Source of the DNA: Rutpela maculata
Taxonomy: Eukaryota > Arthropoda > Insecta > Coleoptera > Cerambycidae
DNA: 64,000 nucleotides
Direction: 5' to 3'
Assembly: GCA_936432065.2 (NCBI GenBank)
Contig: OW386292.2
Span: 134,617,460-134,681,459 of the forward strand
The notes below the pieces were generated by a model, which was not told the origin of the DNA, ran no database searches, and was given only the letters and a program-made list of their open reading frames with translations. The position numbers and the translations under genes were made by a program. Below, piece after piece: positions 34,150 to 45,797 of this stretch. The stretch's first letter is position 1; every line of letters begins with the position of its first letter.

Positions 34150-34560
34150 ATCAAAATTATACTTGGAAATGTTGAATACTTACTTTTGGCCAGAATTTGA
34201 AGAAAATTTTGAATACAAATGCAAGGCCTATTTTCAACAAGACGGATGTTCCACGTGTTGATCACTGTCGGTTCAAAATTGGCTTCATAGATATTTTCCT
34301 CAAAAATGGATAGGGAGGTTTGGCTCCATTCACTTGCCAGCTCGTTTACTTGATTTAACAACATGCAATTACTTGTGGATTTTTTAAGAAAAAAGTTTAT
34401 AAAGACCATTTAGTTTATGCAATTTTAAAACAACAAATAATTGAAGCCATAGCCGAGTAAATCAAGAGATGATTCGTTCTGTTTACGATGAATTTAAAAA
34501 CCGCTGCCCAAGGAATCACTACTTCCACATCCAGATTCTCTATCCAAGTCACTCACAACG
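34150..34560 (+). pseudogene. Decayed mariner-like transposase C-terminal remnant
   Basis: Plus-strand reading across frames gives YFQQDGC, NWLHRYFPQKWIGRFGSIHL, PARLLDL and KKKVYKDH. These correspond to the second and third catalytic blocks and the following VYKD segment of insect Tc1/mariner-type transposases. Stops and frameshifts abound. It belongs to a different subfamily from the DD41D copies. Confidence 0.6.
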
Positions 34561-34619
34561 AAAAAAACTTTGTATGTGAAAATAATTGTTTATGGAACTT
34601 TAATAATATAATATTTGAA

Positions 34620-35175
34620 ATCCTCTACCCCAAAAACCCATAAAATGATACCCCACATCGGTAGTGGGGTGGGGGGTGGTGATAGGGGGGTGGTAGTGGG
34701 GGTGGATGAAGTAAAAAAATATTTTGAGGTTTCTGGTTCCTGTACATAGATACACTAAATCACAATTTTTTTTCATCCCCTTTAATAAGGGGGTGGGGGG
34801 TGGCTAATGCCAAAATTTTTTTTGAGACCTTAGCTTCTCTTGTATATACTAAATACCAATTTTATCGACTCTTACCTGCTTGATTGACCTATGTACCCCA
34901 AATTTACCCCAATTTACCCCCCAACCCTTCGACGGAACAAAATCAAAATATAATCTAGTTCTAGATCTCATTAAAGTACATATGTGTACCAAATTTCAAG
35001 TCAATATCTTAAACGGTTCCAGAGTAAACGTGCGCACAAAAAAAAGTTACAGACAGACAGACGCTCAAACCTAAAATCTCGACGTTTCATGACATTTTAA
35101 GCCTATTTGGACAATAAAAATTTTTAAAAATTTTTTTGTCGTTACTATACTTCCACTGGACGTGGAAGTAAAATT
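34620..35175. repeat. Dispersed repeat, copy 1 (ends in ACTTCCAC hairpin)
   Basis: Shares order and sequence with 56240-56690: CCACATCGGT, TTTTTTTGAGACCTTAGCTTCTC, ATTTACCCCCCAACCCTTC, AAACGGTTCCAGAGTAA and CGACGTTTCATGACATTT. Both copies close with a small palindrome ACTTCCACTGGA(C/T)GTGGAAGT. A GT-rich tract lies at 34663-34705. Confidence 0.75.
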
Positions 35176-35559
35176 GATCACCAAAGTGCATGAGAGTTGG
35201 CGATTTTCATTTCGAATAAAGCTTAGTTAATTGAAATATTTAGTTAATTAAACCATTTTTTATTCAAACATTTGAAATTTTTTATTTTTAAAAACTATTT
35301 TTTTTTTTTCTAAAATTTTAGATTGAGCCCAAGTAATTATAAGTTTTTCAATGTAAATGTAGTTTAGTCTTAAGTAAAATTCATGTTTTTGAAATTTTTT
35401 AACAGCCTCTACAAACAAAAAATAATTTTCTTAACAAGCAAAATTTTTTAAAATTAAAATTTAGGTCCATTTGTGGGATAGCTGACCGCATCTGGGACCA
35501 CCTTGTATATTGTACTATGTATCCTATATTGCTATCATCGGTATTTTAAACTTTTTCAG

Positions 35560-36421
35560 AATTCAAGATGGTATTATGGAACCTTCACAAATATCGGTGT
35601 ATCAGTGTGAAATTTGTAAATTTCAAACAAAGAGAAAAGTTGCTCTTAAGATGCATAACTTGCATCATAAGGACTCTTCAGAAGCAACTATGTACCAGTG
35701 TGATTCCTGTTCATATATGACAAAGAAAAAAAGTGCTCTTGGAAGGCATAGCTTGCGTCATAAGGACTCTTCAGAAGTGACTATGTTCCAGTGTAATTCT
35801 TGTTCTTATATGACAAAGATAAAAGGTAATCTTGGAAGGCATAGCTTGCGTCATAAGGACTCTTCAGAAGTGACTATGTTCCAGTGTAATTCTTGTTCTT
35901 ATATGACAAAGATAAAAGGTAATCTTAGAAGGCATAGCTTGCGTCATAAGGACTCTTCAGAAGTGACTATTTACCAGTGTGATTTCTGTTCATATCAAAC
36001 AAACAGAAAAGACGTTCTTAAGAAGCATAAATTGGTTCACAAGAACTCTTCAAAATTAGAAATATACAAGTGTGCTACTTGTTCATATATGACAAAGAAA
36101 AAAAGTGATCTTGCAAGGCATAGCTTGCGTCATAAGGACTCTTCAGAAGTGACTATGTTTCAGTGTAATTCTTGTTCATATATGACAAAGATAAAAGATA
36201 ATCTTAGAAGGCATAGCTTGCGTCATGAGGATCCTTCAGAAATAACTATGTATCAGTGTAATTCCTGCTCTTATCAAACAAGGAGAAAAGATTCTCTTAA
36301 AAAGCATATCTTGCGCTGTGAGGACTCTTCTAAAATGCATATGTATGAGTGTGATTCTCATTTATATCAAACAAAGAGAAAAGGTGCTCTTAAGACGCAT
36401 ATCTTGATCCATGAAAACTAG
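35560..36421 (+). CDS. Gene B exon 4: nine-finger zinc-finger array
   Basis: The acceptor CTTTTTCAG at 35559 completes an Arg codon. The leader is only about 16 residues: the basic GAVLLPQ...RLRRR segment of A and C is absent. Nine 31-residue fingers follow. Fingers 3, 4 and 7 have nearly identical helices (position -1 Ile, 3 Asn, 6 Arg), suggesting recent internal copying. Finger 8 ends H-x3-C. In finger 9 the second Cys is His (CDSHLY). The stop is TAG at 36419-36421. Confidence 0.9.
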
Positions 36422-36608
36422 AGTTTTGCGAGAAAAGAGTTTTCTCGTTCTCTCTTTTGATCTCGCGACGAGACCGAGGACGAGAGCGAGAATGGGAGAC
36501 AGTGATAGGTATAAGAATATTTTTATTATGAGTAAACATGTGTATATAAATGGTACAAAATGTCATTGGATTCGTCATTGCATGGATGAGTACAATAATC
36601 CGAAACAC

Positions 36609-36614
36609 AATAAA
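36609..36614 (+). terminator. Possible poly(A) signal of gene B
   Basis: AATAAA about 190 bp after the stop, followed by AATAAAATTAAAG. The surrounding 3' flank is conserved in the displaced gene A flank (23420-23440). Confidence 0.4.
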
Positions 36615-36807
36615 ATAAAATTAAAGTAATGGTCACAATAAGCAGTATAAAATAGCACAAATAAATAATAACTGTGTCACATTTAAAATTATAGAGACAA
36701 GTTGGTTAAAAATAAGTTATCTGTAAGCCCACATAGCACACGACATCCCAAAGATGTCTAGTTTTGTACCTCATATGGTCTGAGCATCTTAGACCTAATA
36801 TGGACGT

Positions 36808-37080
36808 CCTTATTTATTTATTTATTTATTTATATTTTGTCATCTAGATGTACCGGGTACATATATGAACGTCATACATAGTAAAATACACAAAAAACAA
36901 TTTAAAAATGCAGAAAATACAATTTAAAAATACACAAAGTACAATTTTAAAAAACATAAGATAAAAAAATTATACAGACAAATTGTAATGCAACTACATA
37001 CATTATAACTTTATCACAGATGATTAAACATCACTGTTACACTCGAAATATTCATCAACGGAATAAAAACTATTTAACTT
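36808..37080 (-). mobile_element. LINE 3' end fragment (minus)
   Basis: Starts with (TTTA)n at 36810-36833, the expected complement of an AAAT-type LINE tail. AT-rich 3'UTR-like sequence follows. It resembles the pieces at 40640-40900. No RT domain remains. Confidence 0.4.
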
Positions 37081-37139
37081 AAGACGTCCATAGTGGTACG
37101 TCCTTGGGAGGTCAAAGAATGTACGTCTTTAGTACGTCC

Positions 37140-37680
37140 ATATTTACCGTTTTTATATCACAAAAACGGATTTTACGTACTATAGCAGGTTTACCCTACA
37201 TGCACACCTGTCGAGACGCTTTTGTGGAAAATAAAATTCTTACTCTAACATGTTTGTTTATATTTGAAATGTGTGTTTATATATTTAAAAATAAACATAA
37301 GTATAACCTCAACAAAGATATACATGACGCACATACTAGACATAAAAATGATATTCATGTGCCCTTTTCTAAATTGACAATCACCAATAAATCTCCAAAC
37401 TACTTGGGGCTGAAAATGTTCAATCATTTGCCAGATGAATTGAAACAAAATAATATTAACTTAGTTCATTTCAAAAAAAAAAATTAAATTGTTCTTAGTG
37501 GCTAAATGTTTTTATTCGTTGTCTGAGTTTTTTTCATATAGGTTAAGTTAATTTAAGTTGCACTTAATTTTATCTTTCTTTTATTTATACCAATTGTAAC
37601 TGTTTTTACTGCTGACTATTGTTATACAATTTGTAATTGTCCAATAACAAAATAAATGAATTTGAATTTGAATTTGAATA
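37140..37680 (+). pseudogene. LINE C-terminal fragment with (TTGAAT)n tail
   Basis: An open frame to the stop at 37485-37487 gives the post-RT region of a non-LTR element. It shows QKRILRTIAGL, a C-RDAFVENKILTL helix, HTRHKNDIHVPF and LKMFNHLPDELKQ. An AT-rich 3'UTR ends in AATAAATG plus (AATTTG)n at 37653-37678. It is 5' truncated, typical of target-primed insertion. Confidence 0.75.
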
Positions 37681-37689
37681 TTAGGCCCC

Positions 37690-38149
37690 GTCATTTTCAT
37701 ATTCTCTGGATTTGGAAAATAATACATTTTATATCCAAATGGATTAATCTTTGTGTGAAATAAGAATTTTCACGAATAAAAATGAGTTCTGTTTTAAATA
37801 TAAAACCTTAGTTAAATATTAGTCCAAGATCCGGCAGTTTATTTGTTCCCTATTAAAATTAGATGAAAATTAAGGATTAATGATAACAATAAATTACAGC
37901 CGGGTTGCTGACTTGCTACTTCTAACTATACAGTCTTTAAGTACATAATAAGAAAGCCGTTCGGTGACCGTGACAAAGGCGTTGAATCAAAAGGTCGGCT
38001 TGTTGATCCCCACTCACTCCGTTTTTTTTTTTCGTTAAAATAATTGTGAAAAAGTTTTGGTTGATTTTTTATAAAGGATAATTGCTTATAAAACCAATAT
38101 ATCCCATGAAGGTCTTTTTGAAACCTGAAAGTCTTTCTTGGGTCTAGAA
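37690..38149. other. Interior of the CCCA-ended TIR element, no gene
   Basis: AT-rich sequence without recognisable coding content. It contains a stretch reading CAAAGGCGTTGAATCAAAAG with no matched partner in the window. Confidence 0.35.
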
Positions 38150-38329
38150 CGGACGTTCTGGGGACAGATGATTTGGTAATGTTGGGCATCCTTGGTACGT
38201 CCTACGGACATTTTGGGACCGAATTTGGACGTCCTTAGGTCATACGAATGTCTTAAGCAAACTTCTGTGGGACGTACTTATTTGCGCTGTCTGGGGGAGG
38301 AATTTTAAAAAATGTATATTTTTATAGTG

Positions 38330-40108
38330 AGTGTGTAATGTGCAAAATATTTTGAATCTGTTTATAGTCAAAGTCAACCACTTGCACATAACATTGAATT
38401 AAAAGACTATCATTTAAGTAAGTTAAGTATAGAAAATGTAACCGAGGATGAAATATATAAGGCAATTCAATCATTAAAACCTAAATCGTCTGTAGGAGTT
38501 GACGGTCTGCCATCATATCTTTTTAAAGCATATGCAGACATAATGAAAGTTCCACTAAAAATAATATTTAGTATTGCGCTAGAAAATAATACTTTTCCAG
38601 ATTTATTTAAAATAGGTAGAATTACCCCTATACATAAGAGTGGAAATACCAGCCTTATAATAAACTACAGACCCATTACAGTGCTACCCTCACCATCAAA
38701 AACACTAGAACGGGTGATATATAATAGAATATATGCTCACGTCTCACCCATAATTTTAGAAGAGCAACACGGCTTTGTTAATAAAAAATCAACGGTGACA
38801 AATCTATGCGTATTTAGTGACTACATTGCGAATGACATAAACAATGGTTCACAGACTGACACCATATACACTGACATGGCAAAGGCTTTTGATAGGGTAA
38901 ACCATAGATTGTTGATACAGGGACTAGAGTCTTTCTCATTTGATGAAAATCTGTTAAGTTTTTTGGACTCATATCTTATCAATAGACCTCAGTTTATTAA
39001 ATTCAACAATGTCGAATCTTACTCTTTCATAGCTTCATCTGGAGTCCCACAAGGGTCGATTCTGGGGCCCCTGCTTTTTATTATGTTCGTAATCGACATA
39101 TCGGATTATATTAAGCATGCCAAATTCCTACTTTATGCAGATGACCTAAAATTATATCTGACAATAAAAACCATAGAGGACACATATTTATTACAAAGTG
39201 ATTTGGATGCCATTTCAAATTTTTGTAAAGATAAAGATTTAGCCTTTAATGAATCTAAATGCAAAGTTGTAACTTATACTAGGAAAAAAAGCCCGATCAT
39301 AGAAAATTACACCATTAATGATGTTCAAATTGAAAGACTACATGAAATTAAGGACCTAGGGGTTACCTTTACAAGCATGTTTTCTTTCAACACACATATT
39401 GTAAAGTTAACAGCTGACTGTTACAGACGACTTGGGTTCATCCATAGGTCTACTCATGATTTTACTTGTGGGACGTGTATATTGTTCTTTAACTCATATG
39501 TTCGGTCAAAACTTGAATATGCTTGCATTATATGGCATCCGAAAACTTTTGTATACTCGGAAATGTTGGAAAAAGTCTAAAAAAGATTTCTAAGATCACT
39601 ATATCTAAAAAACCACGGAGTGTGGCCACACTTAATATCATATAATAGACAACTAATTGAATTTAATATAAGCCCTCTTTCTGAACGACGTGAGACAGCT
39701 CAAATTTTGTTTATCCATAATATCTTGCATGATAATTTTAATGCACCTGAAATATTATACGCTATTAACTTTAATGTGCCTGATATAAGATTAAGAGTAA
39801 GAAATTGTATGTTTAAAATCTCAAACCTAAATTCACCAACAGAACAATGTCTGCTTGCAGTAAATAACTTCGTAAGGAACAATGATATAGATATCTGTAA
39901 TGTTAGTAGAAATGTGTTAATGTCTTATTTGTGATTTTATATGCTGTGCTTTTGTTTTAGTTTTAATTATTGTTTTTATCGCATATTTTTATGGTTTTGT
40001 AATCTATGTCACACATGTTTATACCTGTATTACCACATACACTGTGCATCATGTAATTGGATTTATCTGTTTGCTGTACAGTATAATAAATAAATAAATA
40101 AATAAATA
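38330..40108 (+). mobile_element. 5'-truncated LINE with (AAAT)n tail
   Basis: Contains a nearly continuous RT frame (38339-39934), a short 3'UTR and an (AATA)n tail at 40084-40108. The 5' end lies directly after the TIR element end. The endonuclease domain is missing. Confidence 0.8.
38339..39934 (+). pseudogene. LINE reverse transcriptase, one in-frame stop
   Basis: Non-LTR RT with its blocks in order: VTEDEIYKAIQSLKPKSSVG-DGLP (block 0/1), GRITPIHKSGN, INYRPITVLPSPSKTLERVI, YTDMAKAFDRVNH, SGVPQGSILGPLLF and the catalytic LLYADDLKLY. A thumb region, DLGVTF, and the C-terminal tail follow. The reading frame is unbroken except for one TAA at 39578-39580, after which the same frame resumes. 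Without the N-terminal endonuclease it cannot be autonomous. The clade is unassigned; it looks jockey/CR1-like. Confidence 0.85.
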
Positions 40109-40640
40109 GACTTGGAAGGACCATATGATTTATCATTTTTCTTCGATAGCTTTAGATGTGGGATATGATTTATGAATTATGAAATTAACGCGCATTAAAT
40201 GCTGTAAATATGGCACTCACTTCGGTCACTGTTAGCGAGTTTCTCCACAAAGCTCTTCCTTTTTGTCTTTCCACAATTCCTGTTTTGGATGTTTTTTAAG
40301 TCACTCACAAGTGTTAATTTAAACTGTATTTTAAGGATAGCTATGTTTTATAAGTTTTAAAGGGCGTTGAGAAGTATAACTGTTGAGTCTCGACCTCGTG
40401 TTTTCTCTCTGCATGCATGGCATCTTGTGATGTTAAGAGGTTGTGCCCACAAAAAATGTGCACTGTACATGTGTAAGTTTATATTTAAAACTTAACATAA
40501 AATACCAAAATCAAAATATTACAGCTCTTGTTTGATCTACTAAAACAGTTATATATGTACAAAAGAAAATAATAAAAAACTGAAGAATTAACCCAGTCTC
40601 CGACAGTGAGTATGGGAATACATATTTAACAAATTTGATA
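40109..40640. other. Intergenic, nothing recognised
   Basis: AT-rich sequence with no coding or repeat structure that I can support. Confidence 0.35.
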
Positions 40641-40900
40641 ACCTTTTAATTTATTTATTGATTTATTTATTTATTTATTTATTTATTTGGTAATAAATAC
40701 TCAACAGGCATAGCCCCATTACAAAGTATTGTGAAAACATACAATGAAAAATATAAATATAACAAATTTAAGTAAAAATGTATGTAAATGTTAATCATTC
40801 ATATGTTCGTCAATTGCATAGAAAAGTTTTCCCTTATATAACTTAATACTTTTATACAATTAATTATTTTTTATTTATTTATTTATTTATTTATTATTTA
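40640..40900 (-). repeat. LINE 3' end scraps with (ATTT)n microsatellites
   Basis: Two (ATTT)n runs, at 40650-40690 and 40866-40905, border sequence resembling the complement of LINE 3'UTRs (TAATAAATACTCAACAGGC). The orientation is inferred from the T-rich start. Confidence 0.45.
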
Positions 40901-40914
40901 TTTTTTTGCTTTCA

Positions 40915-41565
40915 TTATGATTAGGGCTATAATATACAAAAAATAGGTATTTTCATAATAAATAAGAAAAGTGTGTAAGTTGTGATTTGCATAATACCTA
41001 AATAATATTTTCTAATCATAATGAAAGTAAATAAATAAAAATAATTAATTGTAAAAATAAATCAAGAATAGGCTTGTAAATAATGAATGAATCTTTCTAT
41101 ACTCTACTGATGAGAACTAACGAGTTCGAAAAAACTTGTACAACTTTTCTAGAGTTGAAATAGAATGGAAGGTTCAATAATTGTTGTGAATGACTGAATT
41201 TCAAGAAATGATTTAAGTATTTTCAATATATTTTTTGCCTTAAAATGCCAGGAATCCTATCATGTAATTCAATACTTCGTCAGTATTAGTTAGAAGAGTA
41301 GGTAGTTGTTTTGGTTGGTTTATCAATAATGAGAGTTTTAAAGTGTTTTCCTAAGCAGTATATTAGGGTGACCTGATTAAGGTACCAATATACAGAAAGT
41401 AGATATTTTCATATTGAATAAAAATGTGTGAATAAGTGAATTTAAATAAATGATTTAAATATTTTTAATATATATTTTTTCCCTTAAAATACTAAGAATC
41501 CTATCATGTAATTCAGTACTTCGTCAGTATTAGCTAGAAGAGTAGTTGTTTTGATTGGTTCTCCA
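40915..41565. repeat. Tandem-like repeat family, intergenic copies
   Basis: Units with TCATGTAATTCA(A/G)TACTTCG, TCAGTATTAG(C/T)TAGAAG, TTGGTT and ATATACAGAAAGTAGATATT repeat about every 250 bp. They match the units in gene B intron 2 (29400-29850). The run is cut at 41565 by the foldback element. Confidence 0.65.
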
Positions 41566-42554
41566 ATAGACCTTTTCATCATAAGCGCGCGCATGTGCTG
41601 CCGCTATGTTTGTTTGCGGGAACTATGAAATGTTCGGACACTTGGTTGTCAAAATGGCTGGACCGGCATCATTAATTTAGACGAAAGTGTGATTGACGGT
41701 GCAAAATTAGTACACAACATTGTAGAAGAACACACTTGTGCTCAATTAAGGCGCTAGCTCAAGTATCCTGGCCGTAAAATGACTGGAAGCAAGAATAAAG
41801 AACTGATTACAAGGTTAGAATTCAACTATCAACTTATCAATTTATATACAAGTGCATTAAAAGAAAACAAATGTGTTGTTTAGTCTACAACATGCTTAAT
41901 AACATTCTTCGTGCAGTAATTGATAATGCAGTAAAAATATTTTCTGTTTTTTTACGAAAATGTAGGGTCAAAAATGCAATTGAAAATGAGGTTTTTTTGT
42001 CGATCCTTCTGTAAATAAAGCTGACTCCTTTTTTCTAATTTTTTCAAATAGGTAAACTATACGATATGGCACTACCTATTTTCAGAAAATTGGTAACAGA
42101 TTCATCATTATTTGGTTAAAAAACGTAATGTTTATGTCAAATCCAATATTGACATGCGAAAACTGTCCGAAGAAACATGGCGGAACTCGACGTTTTTTAA
42201 ACAAATAATGATGAATCTGTTACCAATTTTTTTTAATACAGGTCGTGCCATTTCGTATAGTTTACCTATTTGAAAAAATTGGAAAAAATGGAGCCAGCTT
42301 TATCCACAGAAGGATCGACAAAAAACCTCATTTTCAATTGCATTTTTGACCCTACGTCTTCGTAAAAAAACAGAAAATACACAATGTTGTGTACTAATTT
42401 TACATCGTCAATCACACTTTAGTCTAAATTAATGTGGAAAACTGATATCGGTCCAGCCATTTTGACAACCAAGTAAGTGTCCGAACATTTCATAGTTCCC
42501 GCAAACAAACATAGTGGCAGCACATGCGCGCGCTTACGATGAAAAGGTCTATTT
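41566..42554. mobile_element. Foldback element of about 1 kb with long arms
   Basis: Ends ATAGACCTTTTCATC and its inverse. The arms run inward through CGCGCGCATGTGCTGCC, GGGAACTATGAAATGTTCGG, ATTGACGGTG and AGGATCGACA-type words to a loop near 42110-42160. The left arm has extra sequence (about 41760-41880) carrying a SAP-like scrap that the right arm lacks. The target duplication is short (possibly TA). Confidence 0.8.
41690..41815 (+). pseudogene. SAP-like coding remnant inside the foldback
   Basis: Plus frame: VIDGAKLVHNIVEEHTCAQL, RR, stop, LKYPGRKMTGSKNKELITR. The helix-turn-helix pattern LRRWL-x2-RGLK-x-TG-KKELI is that of SAP domains in many insect transposon-associated proteins. A TAG replaces the usual Trp position. 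It was probably captured from an autonomous relative. Confidence 0.5.
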
Positions 42555-42557
42555 GGG

Positions 42558-42691
42558 CGGATTTCTAAATTCACCGGTGGATCGCACCGGTAAGCAATAA
42601 CATTATTTGATTGGCTAATTTGAAACAGATAGCCAATCAGCTTCGTATTTTGTCCACCTGGTTCGTCCACCGGTGAATTTAGAAAAGTGCG
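42558..42691. mobile_element. Small MITE-like palindrome
   Basis: Ends match as inverted repeats: TTTCTAAATTCACCGGTGGA near 42562 and its complement near 42665-42685. A second internal pair surrounds GATTGGCTAA. About 130 bp, non-coding. Confidence 0.65.
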
Positions 42692-42769
42692 GTTTATTGA
42701 CCGTGGTTCCTACCTACTGGTTGGAAGGTTGGAAGTTAGCTCCCAACCTTCATTTAATTTAGAAAAGAA

Positions 42770-42835
42770 GAAGATATTCTTTGTCAAAAACTAAACCTAA
42801 CCTAATAATGAAAGTGCTAAGTTAATCATCAATTT
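42770..42835 (+). promoter_or_regulatory. Upstream half of gene C conserved 5' block
   Basis: GAAGAAGATATTCTTTGTCA, CTAACCTAATAATGAAAGTG and ATCAATTTA match gene A (6907-6985) and partly gene D. The block is cut by a 1.1-kb TIR element and continues at 43941. Confidence 0.55.
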
Positions 42836-43936
42836 AAACAAGCGTCTAGGGAGACCAGGATACTTTGGCTTCGAGACTTCCGCATGCGCACTGAAATGCG
42901 ACATTTGAACAGTGTAATGCTTATGCGGAAGTCCTGAAGCCTATACAAAACAAAAAAAAAACATACCTAAGAAAAAGAAACCATTTGCCAAACCAGATGC
43001 CAAAGAGGTGAATAATATAGCTTTAAATCTCTTGTATCCTCCCAAACCATCTTCATCTTCTGTATAATGACTTTGTGTATTAAAAATATATATATCTAAC
43101 TTTTAGAAAGTTGTATTATTTTTTACGATTTACCAAGAAAAATATCAAATCAGGTGTTAGCATTTATGTGTAAAAATTAATTTCAAATCCAAATTATTTC
43201 GCAAAACAGTAATATTATTTATAAAGATGCATCTTTATACCTAAACTTGCCAACTCCTTATGCAAATCTACCCATGGCAGTTTCTGGAAACATAAGTTCA
43301 ACAAATTTGATTTATTTGTTTATTTGCAAACTAAAAATTTCTTATTTTTTTTTAGATTAGGGTAAGTGATGTAATAGGTAATAGGCTAATTTGCAATTCG
43401 GCATTAATAAAGTGTGTATTTTAAATTTTTGTGCTCAAAACTACTGTCTAGGTTTTACTTATTATTCTTTTTATATTACATATATTGAAGTAGGAAATAT
43501 AACTTAATAAACAATTTGGCTGTTATATGAAATAGACATAAATTTCTTTTCAAGTTAACTAATATATTGTGTATTACCGGCTACGGCTGTGTTAATATGA
43601 TACTACTATAAACTAAATCACAAAACATCTGTTCAATTTCGAGCAATGTAAGAGTTACTTTCATGTTACAGCTTAACTTTTCTGGAGAATAATTTTGTAC
43701 ATTCAAAGCGAAACACACCTATTTTTATTATTAAAATACAAGAGAGAGTTAAACAAATAAACTACAAACTAATAAAACAACAAGTTGCAGTCAAAGATGT
43801 TTGAGGTTAGAAACAGAAGCACGTCACGGCACGAGATCACACGAGATGCTCAATTTACCGCCTTCTACTTTTTAACAGTGTGTAATGCGCATGCGGAAGT
43901 CTCGAAGCCAAAGTATCCTGGTCTCCCTAGACGCTT
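42836..43936. mobile_element. TIR element inserted in gene C 5' block
   Basis: The near-perfect TIRs of about 50 bp start AACAAGCGTCTAGGGAGACC and include GCTTCGAGACTTCCGCATGC. They are flanked by CAATTTA-type direct repeats (just before 42836 and just after 43936). The interior is AT-rich without a transposase. It separates homologous sequence that is continuous in genes A and D, so it inserted after the duplications. Confidence 0.8.
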
Positions 43937-43940
43937 GTTC

Positions 43941-44066
43941 AATTTAATAGTAAGTATATTATTAAACCAACATTGCTGAGTACTGTAAATAAATCGTTTT
44001 GTATGCTGAATGTTATATATTTTGTTTATAATTATTATCTCAATGTGTTCCGTTTTCTTATAGAAA
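43941..44066 (+). promoter_or_regulatory. Downstream half of gene C conserved 5' block
   Basis: Contains TTGCTGAGTACT, TAAATAAATCGTTTTGTATG, AATGTGTTCCG and the acceptor-like TTATAG before AAAATGG, as in genes A and D. It probably ends a 5'UTR intron. Confidence 0.5.
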
Positions 44067-44174
44067 ATGGGTACCCAAGAAAGAATATGCGGACTTTGTT
44101 TGAAAATATGTTGTAACTTTAAAGCTTTAGAAGGAGAAATGAAAGACGTCTTGGGTGTAGTTTTGCCAAAAATG
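44067..44174 (+). CDS. Gene C exon 1: first half of ZAD-like module 1
   Basis: Gene C predicts about 845 residues: 44067-44174, 44297-44608, 45798-46210 (or from 45771) and 51971-53675. Exon 1 is 36 codons (MGTQERICGLCLKICCNFKAL...LPKM) with Cys pair C8/C11 and donor GTACGT. It has the largest finger array in the window. Its 5' region is disturbed by a TIR element and its exon 3 acceptor is altered, so expression needs transcript evidence. Confidence 0.83.
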
Positions 44175-44296
44175 GTACGTATTGAACATAACACTCAATT
44201 ATTACAACAGGAAAATTTATGTAAAAATAAATTTGATTCTGATTTATATATGTAACACATTTGGACTGTCTGATACTTTCAAACGGATTTTTTTAG

Positions 44297-44608
44297 GATA
44301 TAGCTGTGATACAGAAATTCGTGATGTGTACAGACTGTACAAAAAAGCTTATGAAATGTTTTGATTTTAAAGCAGCGTGTTTCTATACCCACGATTCTTT
44401 AATTCCATTCGTTAACGACAAAGAAGATGTTAAACTGGATCTAAAAGACGTCCTTTTGAGGAATAATGAGAATAGTACTGGTATTCCAGAAGATCAAGAC
44501 ATATGTGGATTTTGCATGGATCCAGTGAACAATTGTTCTGCTATATCCCTTGATGTTGAAGAGGGAGACATATTGAAGAAAATGATAGAACAATGTCTTC
44601 CAGAATTG
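44297..44608 (+). CDS. Gene C exon 2: ZAD-like module 1 end, module 2 start
   Basis: 104 codons, acceptor ATTTTTTTAG, donor GTACGT. VMCTDC and FDFKAAC complete module 1. An acidic spacer leads to ICGFCMDPVNNC and a helix ending CLPEL. It is very close in sequence to A and D, including about 150 bp of the following intron (AATACAAGATGAATTAGAT). Confidence 0.85.
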
Positions 44609-44869
44609 GTACGTATCTATATTTCGATAAATGTAAATGTTATTATTTTTAATACAAGATGAATTAGATAGAGACTTATTCAGATTCTTTAGTAGCTAAA
44701 TGCTATGTCAAATGTAGTTTTATCTTAATTATAGAATGCCCAATAAAATTATTAGGTTTTTCATCCTCGTTATTTTCGACAAATTTTTTGTAGCTTCATT
44801 TTTGCTTTGTTTATTATATGAATCTTATAAGGTTTTGAAATGTTTGTCTTTATTTAAAAAAGTCATATA

Positions 44870-45770
44870 CAGGATGTTTTAGGTATGCAGTCATTAATTT
44901 TTAGGAGTGATTCTGTCAAAAATATTTTAAAAATTTCCTGTAAACATGGGTTCCGAAATCCCCATTAACATGTTTGTGTTACTAACTACACCATATTCAA
45001 AATTCATCCAATTTGACCGGGACCACTTTTCCATAAGATTAGTGTGTGGTCCTTTACCTTAAAACTAGATAAATAAAACACATTGACAACACTGTATGAT
45101 ACTTGCCGGCAGCTTTATTAACTGCACAAAGGTAAAAAAATAATATGAAAAACACATGGAATGTCTTTGAGTCACCGGCAAGACGGTGGAGGAATTAACA
45201 GACGCGGCAATGTTCAAGTAAGTCGGGAAGCACTTATCTGGCATATTTTTACGTTTTTTATTTATCAGTATCTATACAATGAACATAAAGAGGGAGATGC
45301 AGGTTGCAAAAAGAACTTGGCACTAGTTTGTCCGGCAACATTGACCTAGACAATATTAAAAGTAGATACGATCTGGCCTGAAAGTATTTTTTTTTTTTTT
45401 AGAAACTAATTTAAGCAAAACCTTTGGAGTAAAGCAAAAACTTTATAAGACTTTTTTATTTCTTTTAGGTTAAAACATTATCATGCAAAATATTTGATGT
45501 ATATGCAGACACCCTATATCAAAACTGTTTTCTTCAAATTTTTTCATAATTTCCGAATTTATAAACAAATTCAAACAACTCTGTGAATTTTTTATCAAAT
45601 CGTAAATGATTTAAACAAATGGTGTTTTTATTTTTTTGATACGATTATTAGGACCGAAGGTAATCAGAAAACAAGAACTGTTTAAATTTGGTCCCCTTCC
45701 CAAAACCGAAAAAGTTAGACTACCCTAGTTATCACATTTAAAAAAACTTTTTTTTCATACACCTTTTTAG
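44870..45770. other. Gene C intron 2: no separate gene
   Basis: 44875-44995 resembles gene D intron 2 (about 59465-59570; GGTATGCAGTCATT, GTGATTCTGTCAAAAATATT). 45540-45700 resembles gene A before its exon 3. The middle (about 45000-45440) is an insertion of unknown type in C only. Confidence 0.45.
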
Positions 45771-45797
45771 TTTCAATTTTTGCTTTTCATTTTATTG

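Larger units (their letters stand above)
36728..38295. mobile_element. CCCA-ended TIR element rich in GGACGTCC
   Basis: Left end CCCACATAGCACACGACATC; right end, inverted, CCCAGACAGCGCAAATAAG. Subterminal GGACGTCC/TACGTCC words occur on both sides (36803, 37085-37135, 38150-38280). Two LINE 3' ends are inserted inside it. The ends resemble the CCCAGGTAGCAA family in form (CCCA-x4-AGC), but the target duplication is unclear. Confidence 0.5.
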
